From positions 54,883 through 118,882 of the forward strand of contig JAQBQD010000114.1 in the NCBI GenBank assembly GCA_028287185.1: 64,000 nt of DNA, in the 5' to 3' direction. Shown one piece after another: positions 7,929-15,746 of this stretch. The notes beneath the pieces were generated by a model. The model saw only the letters and a program-made list of their open reading frames with translations. It did no database searches and was not told the origin of the DNA. The position numbers were made by a program, and so were the translations under genes. Source of the DNA: Gemmatimonadota bacterium (lineage in GTDB: Bacteria; Gemmatimonadota; Gemmatimonadetes; Longimicrobiales; Longimicrobiaceae). Within the stretch, counting starts at the first letter, position 1, and every line of letters begins with the position of its first letter.

Positions 7929-7946
7929 TATCAATTGTTGAATACT
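7929..7946. promoter_or_regulatory. Operator motif at the mhqN promoter start site
   Basis: On the - strand GTATTCAACAATTGATAC, an imperfect inverted repeat; its core TCAACAATTGAT (7930-7941) matches the doxX operator core TCAACCATTGAT with one difference. It lies immediately downstream of the predicted -10 box, a position suited to repression. Confidence 0.55.
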
Positions 7947-7974
7947 AAGATATTCGGTTGTGCAGGGAAGTCAA
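7947..7974 (-). promoter_or_regulatory. Candidate sigma70-type promoter of the mhqNOD operon
   Basis: On the - strand TTGACT (7974-7969), 16-bp spacer and TATCTT (7952-7947). The start of transcription would be about 150 bases before the mhqN ATG, leaving a leader containing both operator-like repeats. Confidence 0.5.
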
Positions 7975-8055
7975 GACCTGAGGTCCTCCCATCCACGGTT
8001 CAGGCGCAACATCTCCGTCAATCCGCCGAACGGCATCTTGGATCGGGAGAAGCGC

Positions 8056-8919
8056 TTACGGGAGCGGCGTCAGGAGCTGTGAAGCGGTCCACGTCTCTCC
8101 GGGCCCGAGGGTGACGGGCTGGGCGACGGCGGCGGCTTCCAGGCAGAGCATCCATCGGTATTCGCCGGGAGCCATGTCGGAGAGCGCGTCTCCCTTCTGC
8201 TGACCGGGGTTCCAGAGCACGACGTCGGGAAAGCCTTCGCGGGCGATGGAGAGACCACCGCCGCCGAGCGTGGTGACGTGCAGATCGCCGGGCGCGTCCT
8301 GGTACACCCGGTCCACCTCTCCGGCGATGCGGACGTGGGACGAGGCCTCCACCCTCGCATCCCCGTGATCGGCCTTGTCGACGAAGCGCACGCCTTCCAG
8401 CCCTTCGACCGCGGCCTCGCGCACGTCCGGCACGCGGAAGTACGTGTGCAGCGCGGCCGTGAAGTCGAACGCATCGGCACCGGGGTTGGTGACGGCGAGG
8501 GTGACACGGAGCCGCTCGTCCAACTCCAGCCGCAGCTCCAGCCCAAAGGCGTGCGGCCAGACGGCTTGGGTCGCGGCGCAGTCGGCCAGGCGCAGCACGG
8601 CGCGGGCGGGCTCGGCGCCGCCGTGCAAGGCGGAGGCGACGGTCCACTCCGCCGTGCGCGCGAAGCCGTGCTTGGGCAGCGGGCCCAGGTCCGCGAACTG
8701 GGGGAAGATGACCGGAATGCCCCCGCGGATGCTGGAATCCGCGCCGAACTGAGCGCGCGAGCTGAGGAACAGGCGCTCCACGCCGGCGGCGTCGCGCCAC
8801 GAGGCGACGTGCGCGCCGTGCAGGTAGATCTCGGCGCTGCTCCCACAGGCGTGGCGCAGCGTCAGCTTCGGCAGGCCGCCGCGGCCTGCCTCCGTCTCCA
8901 CCGGTCGGTCTATCGGCAT
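8056..8919 (-). CDS. D-hexose-6-phosphate mutarotase (YeaD-like)
   Basis: 287 residues, as expected for the YeaD/aldose-1-epimerase-like family. Landmarks are the N-terminal Y-L-H-G-A-H-V-A-S-W, the substrate-binding S-x-I-R-G-G-I-P-V-I-F-P-Q-F, the catalytic His region A-L-H-T-Y-F-R-V, and V-V-L-W-N-P near the C-terminus with its acid residue. It interconverts alpha and beta anomers of glucose-6-phosphate in the cytoplasm. The start at 8919 is chosen because the family begins a few residues before the K-L-T-L-R-H strand; the open frame extends upstream without homology. The gene stands alone. Confidence 0.85.
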   Translation of the reverse strand: MPIDRPVETEAGRGGLPKLTLRHACGSSAEIYLHGAHVASWRDAAGVERLFLSSRAQFGADSSIRGGIPVIFPQFADLGPLPKHGFARTAEWTVASALHGGAEPARAVLRLADCAATQAVWPHAFGLELRLELDERLRVTLAVTNPGADAFDFTAALHTYFRVPDVREAAVEGLEGVRFVDKADHGDARVEASSHVRIAGEVDRVYQDAPGDLHVTTLGGGGLSIAREGFPDVVLWNPGQQKGDALSDMAPGEYRWMLCLEAAAVAQPVTLGPGETWTASQLLTPLP

Positions 8920-9158
8920 CGATCTCTCATCCCGTTCCAACTCCCGGAAGCCAGTTCGTCCCGACCGCGCGTCGTCCCTTGACCCACGCGCCGTATGGCC
9001 TTCCCTCTCCCCGCGTCCCGTCTCGTCTATCGAACCGGGCACGTCGTATACCGCCGCGCCGCGTTCTGCGGACGGGCGCGCGGCCTGGATTCGCACGTGT
9101 CCGAGGACAACGAGGAACCTCTCGTCCGACGGCCGGTGACGAGGGGACCGTTCGGGGC

Positions 9159-10526
9159 TTACGCTTCCGCCAGGATGCCGGAGGCCAGGCGGAGGATGGC
9201 GGCCAGGCTGCGCTCCACGTCCTCCTCGGTCGTGGCCCAGGACGACACGCTGACGCGCATGGCGGCGCGGCCCTGCCACACGGTGCCGCCGCACCAGCAG
9301 GTGCCGTCGGCCTGCACGGCGGCGATCACCCGGCGCGTGGCCTCGTCGCTTCCGCCGAAGCGCACCATCACCTGATTGAGCTGCACGTCGTTCAGCACCT
9401 CGTGCCCCGCGGCGGAGAAGCCTTCGGCGAATCGCGTGGCGTGGCGGCAGCAGCGCTCCACCAGGTCCGCGACGCCCGTGCGCCCCAGCGCCGCCAGCGC
9501 CGCCCACACCTCCACGCCGCGGGCGCGACGCGAAACCTCGGGCGTGTAGTCGTCGGGCTCGCGTTCGTCGCCGCGCACGAGGTAGGCGGCGGCGGTCGCC
9601 ATCGCCGCCCGCATCGCGTCGGGATGGCGGCAGAACGCCACGCCGCTGTCGTAGGGCACGTTCAGCCACTTGTGCGCATCCACCGCCCACGAGTCCGCCA
9701 GCTCCACGCCCGCCGCCAGGTGCGCGCGCGCCGGTGCGGCGGCCGCCCACATCCCGAACGCGCCGTCCACGTGCACCCACGCGCCCGCCTCGCGCGCCGC
9801 CGAGCATACCTCCCCCGCGGGATCGAGGGCGCCGGTGTTCACGTTGCCGGCCTGCACCAGCACCAGGGTGCGGCCATCCAGCGGCGGAAGCTGGTCCGCG
9901 CGCATGCGGCCCTGCCCGTCCACGGGCACCCGCACCACGCGCTCGCGGCCCAGCCCCAGCAGCGCCAGCGCCTTGAGCGCGCTCACGTGCACCTCGTCGC
10001 CCACCACCACCGTGAGGGGCGGGGCGCCGAACAGGCCCTGCGCCTCCACGTCCCACCCGGCGCGGGCCAGCAGCGCGTGCCGGGCGGCCGCCAGCCCGGT
10101 GAAGTTGGCCATCGTTGCACCCGTGACGAACCCGCCCGCCACGCCGGCCGGAAGCCCCAGCACGTCCGCCAGCCACCCCATCGCCACCGCCTCGATGGCC
10201 GCGGCGGCGGGGGAAAGCACGCTCAGCCCGCCGTTCTGGTCCCACGCACCGGCCATCCAGTTGGCCGCCAGCGCCGCCGGCAGCGTGCCGCCGATGACGA
10301 AGCCGAAGTAGCGGCCGCCCGTGGTCGCGACGGTCGCCGGCGAGCCGACGGCGTGCAGCTCGCGCAGCACTTGCTCAGCATCCGCCGGCCCGTCCGGCAG
10401 CGGCCGCCGCAGCGAGCCCAGCGCCGCGAGCGCGTCCGCGGTCGGCACCACGGAGCGCTCTGGCACGCCGTCCAGGTACTCGGCCGCGGCGGCGGCGGTC
10501 AGGTCCAGCAGTGGGCGGATGCTCAT
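9159..10526 (-). CDS. Pyridoxal-phosphate-dependent group II decarboxylase
   Basis: 455 residues. The PLP lysine is Lys286 in D-A-H-K-W-L-N, preceded by H-V-D-G-A-F-G (Asp254 holds the pyridine nitrogen), and T-G-G-R-Y-F-G-F-V-I-G-G at the N-terminal end matches the aromatic-L-amino-acid/glutamate decarboxylase superfamily. F-V-T-G-A-T-M-A-N is the phosphate-binding turn. It probably decarboxylates an amino acid (aromatic, valine or glutamate-like); the substrate cannot be read from the motifs. The gene is single, with no transporter or partner enzyme next to it. Confidence 0.85.
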   Translation of the reverse strand: MSIRPLLDLTAAAAAEYLDGVPERSVVPTADALAALGSLRRPLPDGPADAEQVLRELHAVGSPATVATTGGRYFGFVIGGTLPAALAANWMAGAWDQNGGLSVLSPAAAAIEAVAMGWLADVLGLPAGVAGGFVTGATMANFTGLAAARHALLARAGWDVEAQGLFGAPPLTVVVGDEVHVSALKALALLGLGRERVVRVPVDGQGRMRADQLPPLDGRTLVLVQAGNVNTGALDPAGEVCSAAREAGAWVHVDGAFGMWAAAAPARAHLAAGVELADSWAVDAHKWLNVPYDSGVAFCRHPDAMRAAMATAAAYLVRGDEREPDDYTPEVSRRARGVEVWAALAALGRTGVADLVERCCRHATRFAEGFSAAGHEVLNDVQLNQVMVRFGGSDEATRRVIAAVQADGTCWCGGTVWQGRAAMRVSVSSWATTEEDVERSLAAILRLASGILAEA

Positions 10527-10744
10527 CGGACCTCAGTTGGATGATATTTCGCGGCCGGTCGGCCGTGACCCGAAGGCCGTCTTGTAAGCGACCGATCCCG
10601 GCCTACAACACTACTCCCACGAGGATTCCACGAATGCTTCCCGGTGTTCGCAGGCCGGAAAGCTCGTGGCTGCGCGCGTGATGATAGCTGCGTCGTAACA
10701 ACAGCACTCCCATCCTGCGTGGTACAGTGAAGCGGGGCAGATCA

Positions 10745-11203
10745 CTACGGAACCTTCCTGCGGACGTGGATCGTCTTCTCCACCGTCGCGTGCACGGTGC
10801 CCTCCGCGTCCGTCAGGTCGATGGAGTAGACCCGATCCACCGAGCGCTGGTCCACGAGCGCGGCGCGGATGGCGTCCATCTCGGCCTCGTCCAGCACGAA
10901 GCGGGCGTGCAGGGTGGTGCGGCCGGGGCGGCGGAAGCGGATGGCGGCGGCCTTGTCCCACACCACGTACTCCGGCCCCAGCGCGCGGATCAGCATGATC
11001 ATGTAGATGGGATCGACCGCGCCGTACATGCTGCCGCCGAAGATGGTGCCCACGTAGTTGCGCGTGCGCAGGCTGAGCGGGACGCGCACCCGGATCTCGC
11101 GCCAGTCGTCCGCGATGTACGTGATGCGGCCGCCCGTGCCCCGGTACGCCGGGAACAGGTTGAAGCCGTATCGGGCGAGGCGCGAGCGGAAGGATTCCGG
11201 CAT
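10745..11203 (-). CDS. DUF4442 (hotdog-fold) protein A
   Basis: 152 residues with the DUF4442 pattern: F-N-L-F-P-A-Y-R-G-T-G-G-R-I near the start, R-T-R-N-Y-V-G-T-I-F-G-G-S-M-Y-G in the centre (the GG turn of the hotdog helix), and F-R-R-P-G-R-T-T-L beyond. These proteins resemble PaaI-type thioesterases, but activity has not been assigned for most. A second DUF4442 gene lies 109 bp upstream in the same direction; the two are only distantly similar to each other. Confidence 0.8.
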   Translation of the reverse strand: MPESFRSRLARYGFNLFPAYRGTGGRITYIADDWREIRVRVPLSLRTRNYVGTIFGGSMYGAVDPIYMIMLIRALGPEYVVWDKAAAIRFRRPGRTTLHARFVLDEAEMDAIRAALVDQRSVDRVYSIDLTDAEGTVHATVEKTIHVRRKVP

Positions 11204-11312
11204 GAGGACAGGGCGCTCGATGGACTGTGGGCGAGTCGACGGTCCCGTGCGATTCCGCCGTGTCGATGCCCGACGTCGTGTTCGATCACCGCCCGACCGA
11301 CGGAGATTCGGA

Positions 11313-11840
11313 TCAGGCGCGGGCGCTGCGCTTCTTCACGGACCAGGTGAAGGTGAACGTGGCGGCCACCGTGCCGTCCGGCAGGCGTCCCACGGCCTCC
11401 ATCTCCACGGGCACGCCCTCGCCCGTGTCCAGCGTCTGGCGCACGGCCGCGAACGCCGCCTCGCCGCCCTGGCAGGTGAAGGTGAGCGTCTCCGTCGCCT
11501 TCCGCTCGAACGTGGCGCCCATGCTCACGATGAGCATGGCCACGGGCGCGGGCGCCGTCTGCACCGCCAGCATCACCAGCGCGCCGGTGGAAAGCTCGGC
11601 CGCCATGGCCTGCGCGGCGAAGTAGGTGGACTTGAACGGGTTGGTGGTGCGCCACCCGTACGGCACCGTCACCGCGCACTGATGCGCGTTCAGCTCCTTC
11701 ACCCGCAGCCGCGCCATGAACGCCAGCGGCAGCTTGGCCACGAAGTACGCGCGCAGCCCCAGGGGGCTCAGCAGCCTGGCTGCCAGGCGGTCCACGGCCG
11801 CGGAGGACGGCGCGGGCGCTGCGGTGGCGGTGTCGCTCAT
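11313..11840 (-). CDS. DUF4442 (hotdog-fold) protein B
   Basis: 175 residues. The family pattern is K-L-P-L-A-F-M-A-R-L-R-V then N-P-F-K-S-T-Y-F-A-A-Q-A-M-A-A-E-L-S-T-G in the central hotdog helix. The T-N-P-F-K-S-x-Y-F segment is the best landmark. It would belong to the thioesterase/dehydratase superfamily; substrate unknown. It is the upstream partner of DUF4442 protein A in what is probably a two-gene unit. The ATG at 11840 is within a few bases of an AT-poor spacer without a clear Shine-Dalgarno sequence. Confidence 0.8.
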   Translation of the reverse strand: MSDTATAAPAPSSAAVDRLAARLLSPLGLRAYFVAKLPLAFMARLRVKELNAHQCAVTVPYGWRTTNPFKSTYFAAQAMAAELSTGALVMLAVQTAPAPVAMLIVSMGATFERKATETLTFTCQGGEAAFAAVRQTLDTGEGVPVEMEAVGRLPDGTVAATFTFTWSVKKRSARA

Positions 11841-11873
11841 GGTGCTCCGGATGCGGCGGTGAAGGCGGCCGTG

Positions 11874-11911
11874 CGAGCCGTCGAGCCGTCGAGCCGTCGA
11901 GCCGTCGAGCC
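11874..11911. repeat. 8-bp tandem repeat CGAGCCGT
   Basis: Four perfect copies of CGAGCCGT followed by a partial fifth copy, directly upstream of DUF4442 gene B. The rest of the 303-bp spacer 11841-12143 shows no gene. Confidence 0.85.
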
Positions 11912-12143
11912 CGTGGCGCGCGGGTCGGCGTGCGCGGACGGAAGATGGCCTAACGAAACGATTGAGCCGGGCTCACGCAACTGTGGGGGCGGTGGGCCGG
12001 TCGAGGCGCAGGATCGGGCGGATGAATCCGCGGCAACAACGGCCCGAAGCCTCCCTTCGGAGGCTGCTCCGTACGGGACCGAGCCACCGCGCCGAAGCAC
12101 ATCGAAAGCCGCCGGCCGATCGGTGGACGGCCGCCGCCGTTCC

Positions 12144-13061
12144 CTACGTCCGCGCCTCCACCGGGCCGACGTCCACGGGTGACGGGCGGGGATCGCGCGC
12201 CCGCGGGTCCGCGGCCGGGCTCTCGGCCGGGGTGCCGGCGCCCGTGGCGAACTCCACCACCTCGCGGACGACGGCGGGGTCGCGGAGGATGCGGCGGTGG
12301 CCCAGGCCGGATACGGTGCGCAGGCGGGCGCCGGGCCAGGCGGCGGCCAGGGTCACGGCCTCGGCGTAGGGCACCTCGGCGTCGTCGGGGTCGTGCACCA
12401 CCAGCGCGGGAACCGTCTGGCGGGCGGCGGCGGCGGCAAGGTCCAGCTCCTCGGCGCGGCGGCCTACCTTGCGCGCCGTCAGCTCGCGGAAGCGGGCGGC
12501 CACGCGGGGCGGCAGGCGCAGCAACTCCTCGAAGCGGGCCAGCACGTCAGTGATGGACGCCGGCCCCGCGATCACCACCACGCGGCGCGGGCGCAGGCCG
12601 ATGTCCAGCGCCAGCAGCGTGGCCGCCGACCCGAACGAGTGCGCCACCACCGCCTCCAGCGGCCCCACCTCGCGCTCCACCGCCACCAGCGCGCGGGCGA
12701 ACTCCAGCAGGTTGGTCTCCTCGCCCGCCGAGTCGCCGTGTGCCGGCCCGTCCAGCGCCACCACCCGCCGCCCCGCCAGCACCAGCGGCCGCACGAACGC
12801 GCCCAGCTGCGACCCGCGCCCCTCCCACCCGTGCACCAGCAGCACCGTGGGCCCGTCGCCGCCCCACGCTGTGGCGGCCAGCCCCGAGCGCAGCTCCAGC
12901 GGCGCGCCCTCCAGCAGCACCTGGCGCTCGCGGTCCGGCCGCTCGTGCCGCCGCGGCCGGAAGAAGAGCCGCACCGCCACGCGACCCGCCGCCGCCGGCG
13001 AAACCCACCCCAGCGCCCGCATCCCGGCGCGCATCGCCCGCAGCGTCATCGCATCGCTCAT
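12144..13061 (-). CDS. Alpha/beta hydrolase
   Basis: 305 residues. The core reads V-L-L-V-H-G-W-E-G-R-G (oxyanion region), V-A-L-D-G-P-A-H-G, and the nucleophile in V-A-H-S-F-G-S; the acid is in V-V-H-D-P-D-D-A-E-V and the His in G-L-G-H-R-R-I-L. That is a complete serine hydrolase triad. The start at 13061 follows GAGGGAG and is preferred over an upstream ATG at 13139. The last 25 residues are rich in proline and arginine and probably disordered. No signal peptide. Substrate unknown. Confidence 0.82.
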   Translation of the reverse strand: MSDAMTLRAMRAGMRALGWVSPAAAGRVAVRLFFRPRRHERPDRERQVLLEGAPLELRSGLAATAWGGDGPTVLLVHGWEGRGSQLGAFVRPLVLAGRRVVALDGPAHGDSAGEETNLLEFARALVAVEREVGPLEAVVAHSFGSAATLLALDIGLRPRRVVVIAGPASITDVLARFEELLRLPPRVAARFRELTARKVGRRAEELDLAAAAARQTVPALVVHDPDDAEVPYAEAVTLAAAWPGARLRTVSGLGHRRILRDPAVVREVVEFATGAGTPAESPAADPRARDPRPSPVDVGPVEART

Positions 13062-13309
13062 CGCTCCCTCTCGTGTCGGGTGGTGTCCCCCATCATGATC
13101 GACATCAGCCCGCCTCGCCTCGCCCCTCGTCCCCTCCACATCCGCCCGAACTGCTCATCCCCCAACCCCGCTCGGCCTTCCGCACCTCGCACAACCGCCC
13201 GCGTGAGACACACCCTCTCCTGAGTTGTATGGACCGGAGAGGAGGACGGGAGGTGAGGGCCCTTGCTCCCGAACGCTTTCTTCGATCCCGGAGCGTGCCC
13301 CCGAATCCC

Positions 13310-14545
13310 CTACACCCGCTCGATCACCGTCGCCACACCCTGTCCGCCTCCGATGCAGAGCGTGATCAGCGCCGTCGCCAGGCCGCGGCGCTCCAGCTCG
13401 TCCAGCGCCGTGCCCAGCAGCATCGCGCCCGTCGCGCCCAGCGGGTGGCCCAGGGCGATGGCGCCGCCGTTCACGTTCACGCGGGCCGGGTCGATGCCCA
13501 GCTCGCGGATGGTCTGCAGCGGCACCACGCCGAACGCCTCGTTGATCTCCCACAGGTCCACGTCGCCCACCTCCATGCCCGCCTTCTTCAGCGCCTTGGC
13601 CGAGGTCGGCGCGGGGGCGGTGAGCATGATGACGGGCTCGGTGCCCAGCGTGGCCAGCGAGCGGATGCGGGCACGGGGCTTGATTCCGTGCGCCTTCACG
13701 AAATCAGCCGAGGCCAGCATCACCGCCGCCGCGCCGTCCACGATGCCGCTGGCGCTGCCGGCCGTGTGCACGTGGCGGATCTCCTTCGCCTGCGGATAGG
13801 CCGCCAGGGCGATGTCGTCCAGCGACTCGCCGTTGGGCCCGATGGGCTTGGCACCGAACGCGGCGAACGCCGGCTCCAGCGCCGCCAGGCCCTCCAGCGT
13901 GGTGCTGGGCCGCGGGTACTCGTCCGCCTCCAGGAGCACCTGGCCCGTCTCGGGGTCCATCACCGGGAACAGCGCGCCGGCGAACCGACCCTCCTGCACC
14001 GCCACCGCCGCCTTTCGCTGCGACTCCAGCGCGAACGCGTCGATCTCCTCGCGGCTGAAATCGAAGAGCGTGGCGATCAGGTCGGCGCTGATGCCCTGCG
14101 GCACCTGGAAGAAGCGCTCGCGCAGGCGCACGTTGCCGCCGTCCGTGCCGCCGCCGTCCGCGCCCAGGCCGTTGTGCGACATGCTCTCCACGCCGCCGGC
14201 GACGACGAGGTCCTGCGCGCCGCTCATCACCCCCATCGCCCCGAAGTTCACCGCCTGCAGCCCCGATCCGCAGAACCGGTTCAGGCTCACGGCGCCCACG
14301 CTGGTGGGCCAGCCGGCGGCCAGCACGGCGTTGCGGGCCACGTTTGCGCCCTGGTCGTTCACCTGGCTCACGCAACCCGCCACCACGTCGTCCACCAGCT
14401 CGCGGTCGATGCCGGTGCGGTCCGCCAGCCGGTTCAGCGCCTGGGCCAGCAGCTCCTGCGGGTGCAGGCCCGTCAGCGCGCCCTTGCCCATCTTGCCGCG
14501 TCCGCGGGGCGTGCGCACCGCGTCGATGATGTATGCCTCGCCCAT
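13310..14545 (-). CDS. Acetyl-CoA C-acyltransferase (thiolase)
   Basis: 411 residues, full length for a degradative thiolase. All three catalytic residues are present: Cys92 in N-R-F-C-G-S-G, His367 in [11 protein letters not shown] and Cys397 in T-L-C-I-G-G-G-Q-G. It would cleave 3-ketoacyl-CoA to acetyl-CoA in beta-oxidation, or run in reverse. No 3-hydroxyacyl-CoA dehydrogenase is adjacent, so its pathway partner lies elsewhere. The start at 14545 gives the canonical [13 protein letters not shown]-terminus. The TetR gene 437 bp upstream could regulate it, but the palindrome found faces mprF and tetR itself. Confidence 0.92.
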   Translation of the reverse strand: MGEAYIIDAVRTPRGRGKMGKGALTGLHPQELLAQALNRLADRTGIDRELVDDVVAGCVSQVNDQGANVARNAVLAAGWPTSVGAVSLNRFCGSGLQAVNFGAMGVMSGAQDLVVAGGVESMSHNGLGADGGGTDGGNVRLRERFFQVPQGISADLIATLFDFSREEIDAFALESQRKAAVAVQEGRFAGALFPVMDPETGQVLLEADEYPRPSTTLEGLAALEPAFAAFGAKPIGPNGESLDDIALAAYPQAKEIRHVHTAGSASGIVDGAAAVMLASADFVKAHGIKPRARIRSLATLGTEPVIMLTAPAPTSAKALKKAGMEVGDVDLWEINEAFGVVPLQTIRELGIDPARVNVNGGAIALGHPLGATGAMLLGTALDELERRGLATALITLCIGGGQGVATVIERV

Positions 14546-14982
14546 CGTCGTGTCCTCGCTGCGTGAGTGTGTCCGCAAGTCGTTAATCCGCTTTCCGTTC
14601 CGGCGGCGGGGGACCGCTCCGGAGCCCGGCGGAAACTGCCCCGCCGGTCTCCTCCGCGGGGCCGGCGAGCCTCCTCCTCCGGGCGCGATACTGCCTGCGC
14701 CCTCCGTCCGGGGTCTCCCCGGCCGCTGCGCGAGCCACGCGAAACTGCCCACGTGTCTCGCTCCGCAACCGCATGCTATGGGTACTGCTTGAACTTCAAC
14801 TGCAACCTCGAAAGTCACCTACCACATCGAAATCAACCGCGCCCTCCCTGCTCTCCCCCGTCCATCGACCGCTCCCCGCGCGGACCCCCGCTCCGCGACG
14901 AACCGCCTGTCGACCGTCCGTCGAACCTCGCCTCGGCGGAAGGTGCGGCGAGCGAAGGCGATCGACAAACGCGTGGACAGGC
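14546..14982. other. Spacer between the thiolase and tetR genes
   Basis: 437 bp with no gene I can support and no clear promoter; GC-rich with short imperfect repeats only. Confidence 0.5.
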
Positions 14983-15576
14983 CTACACGCGGACCTGCTC
15001 CTGGACGTGGCGGTCCAGGTGGTCCACGGCGCGCAGAAGGTGCACGGGGTCGTGGTACAGCTTGCTCATCATGATGCCGCCCTCCAGCAGCGAGATGCAC
15101 ACGGAGGCCAGCGCATCGCCGTCCACCTCGGGGCGCACCTCGCCGCGCTCCTGGCCGCGCTCCACCGTGCGGCGCACCATGGCGCGCCACTCCTCCATCA
15201 CGGCGCGGGCGCGGGCGCGAAGCTCGGGGTTGCCATCGTCCGTTTCGATCGCAGTATTCATCACCGGGCAGCCGCCGGGCATGGGCGGGTCCACGGCGTA
15301 CTCGCGGAACACGCCCACGATGGCCCGCAGCCGCGCCACGGCGTCGTGCCGGTCGCGCAGCGCGGCCACGAAGCGCACGCGCACCCGCTGCACCGCGTGG
15401 TCGAACGCCTCCAGCGCCAGCGCCTCCTTGCTCTCGAAGTGGCGGTAGATGCCGCCCTTCCGCAGCCCGGTGGCGTGCATCACGTCCGCCATCGACGACC
15501 CGGCGAAGCCCTGCCGGTTGAAAAGCACCGCCGCCTTCTCCAGGATGCGCTCGCGCGTCTGCTCGCCCTTTCCCAT
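14983..15576 (-). CDS. TetR/AcrR family transcriptional regulator
   Basis: 197 residues. The N-terminal helix-turn-helix is textbook: T-R-E-R-I-L-E-K-A-A-V-L-F-N-R-Q-G-F-A-G-S-S-M-A-D-V, then G-L-R-K-G-G-I-Y-R-H-F-E-S-K-E-A-L (residues 1-60). The C-terminal ligand domain contains G-G-C-P-V-M-N-T-A, typical of the TetR subgroup whose members often control lipid, alkane or solvent-response genes. A GACCGATCGGTC palindrome lies 23 bp upstream of its start, downstream of its own promoter, so autorepression is likely. mprF is divergent and may be a second target. Confidence 0.9.
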   Translation of the reverse strand: MGKGEQTRERILEKAAVLFNRQGFAGSSMADVMHATGLRKGGIYRHFESKEALALEAFDHAVQRVRVRFVAALRDRHDAVARLRAIVGVFREYAVDPPMPGGCPVMNTAIETDDGNPELRARARAVMEEWRAMVRRTVERGQERGEVRPEVDGDALASVCISLLEGGIMMSKLYHDPVHLLRAVDHLDRHVQEQVRV

Positions 15577-15598
15577 CGCTCCAAGCCCCGGTTAATGA

Positions 15599-15610
15599 GA
15601 CCGATCGGTC
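15599..15610. promoter_or_regulatory. TetR operator palindrome
   Basis: GACCGATCGGTC is a perfect 12-bp palindrome, a classical TetR half-site arrangement, placed between the tetR promoter and its ATG and 136 bp before the divergent mprF start. Confidence 0.65.
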
Positions 15611-15613
15611 GCA

Positions 15614-15642
15614 AATCTAGGCACACGGGGGTCCGCGCGCAA
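15614..15642 (-). promoter_or_regulatory. Candidate promoter of the tetR gene
   Basis: On the - strand TTGCGC (15642-15637), 17-bp spacer, TAGATT (15619-15614). The operator palindrome begins three bases downstream of the -10 box. Confidence 0.5.
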
Positions 15643-15746
15643 GGGATCTCCACGGGGGTTTGGCTCTTGCAAGGGGAGGCCGCCGTCCCGCGACCCGACG
15701 CACACGCGCGCCGGGCCGCTTTCGTCCGCGGACCCCGCAGCTCCCG

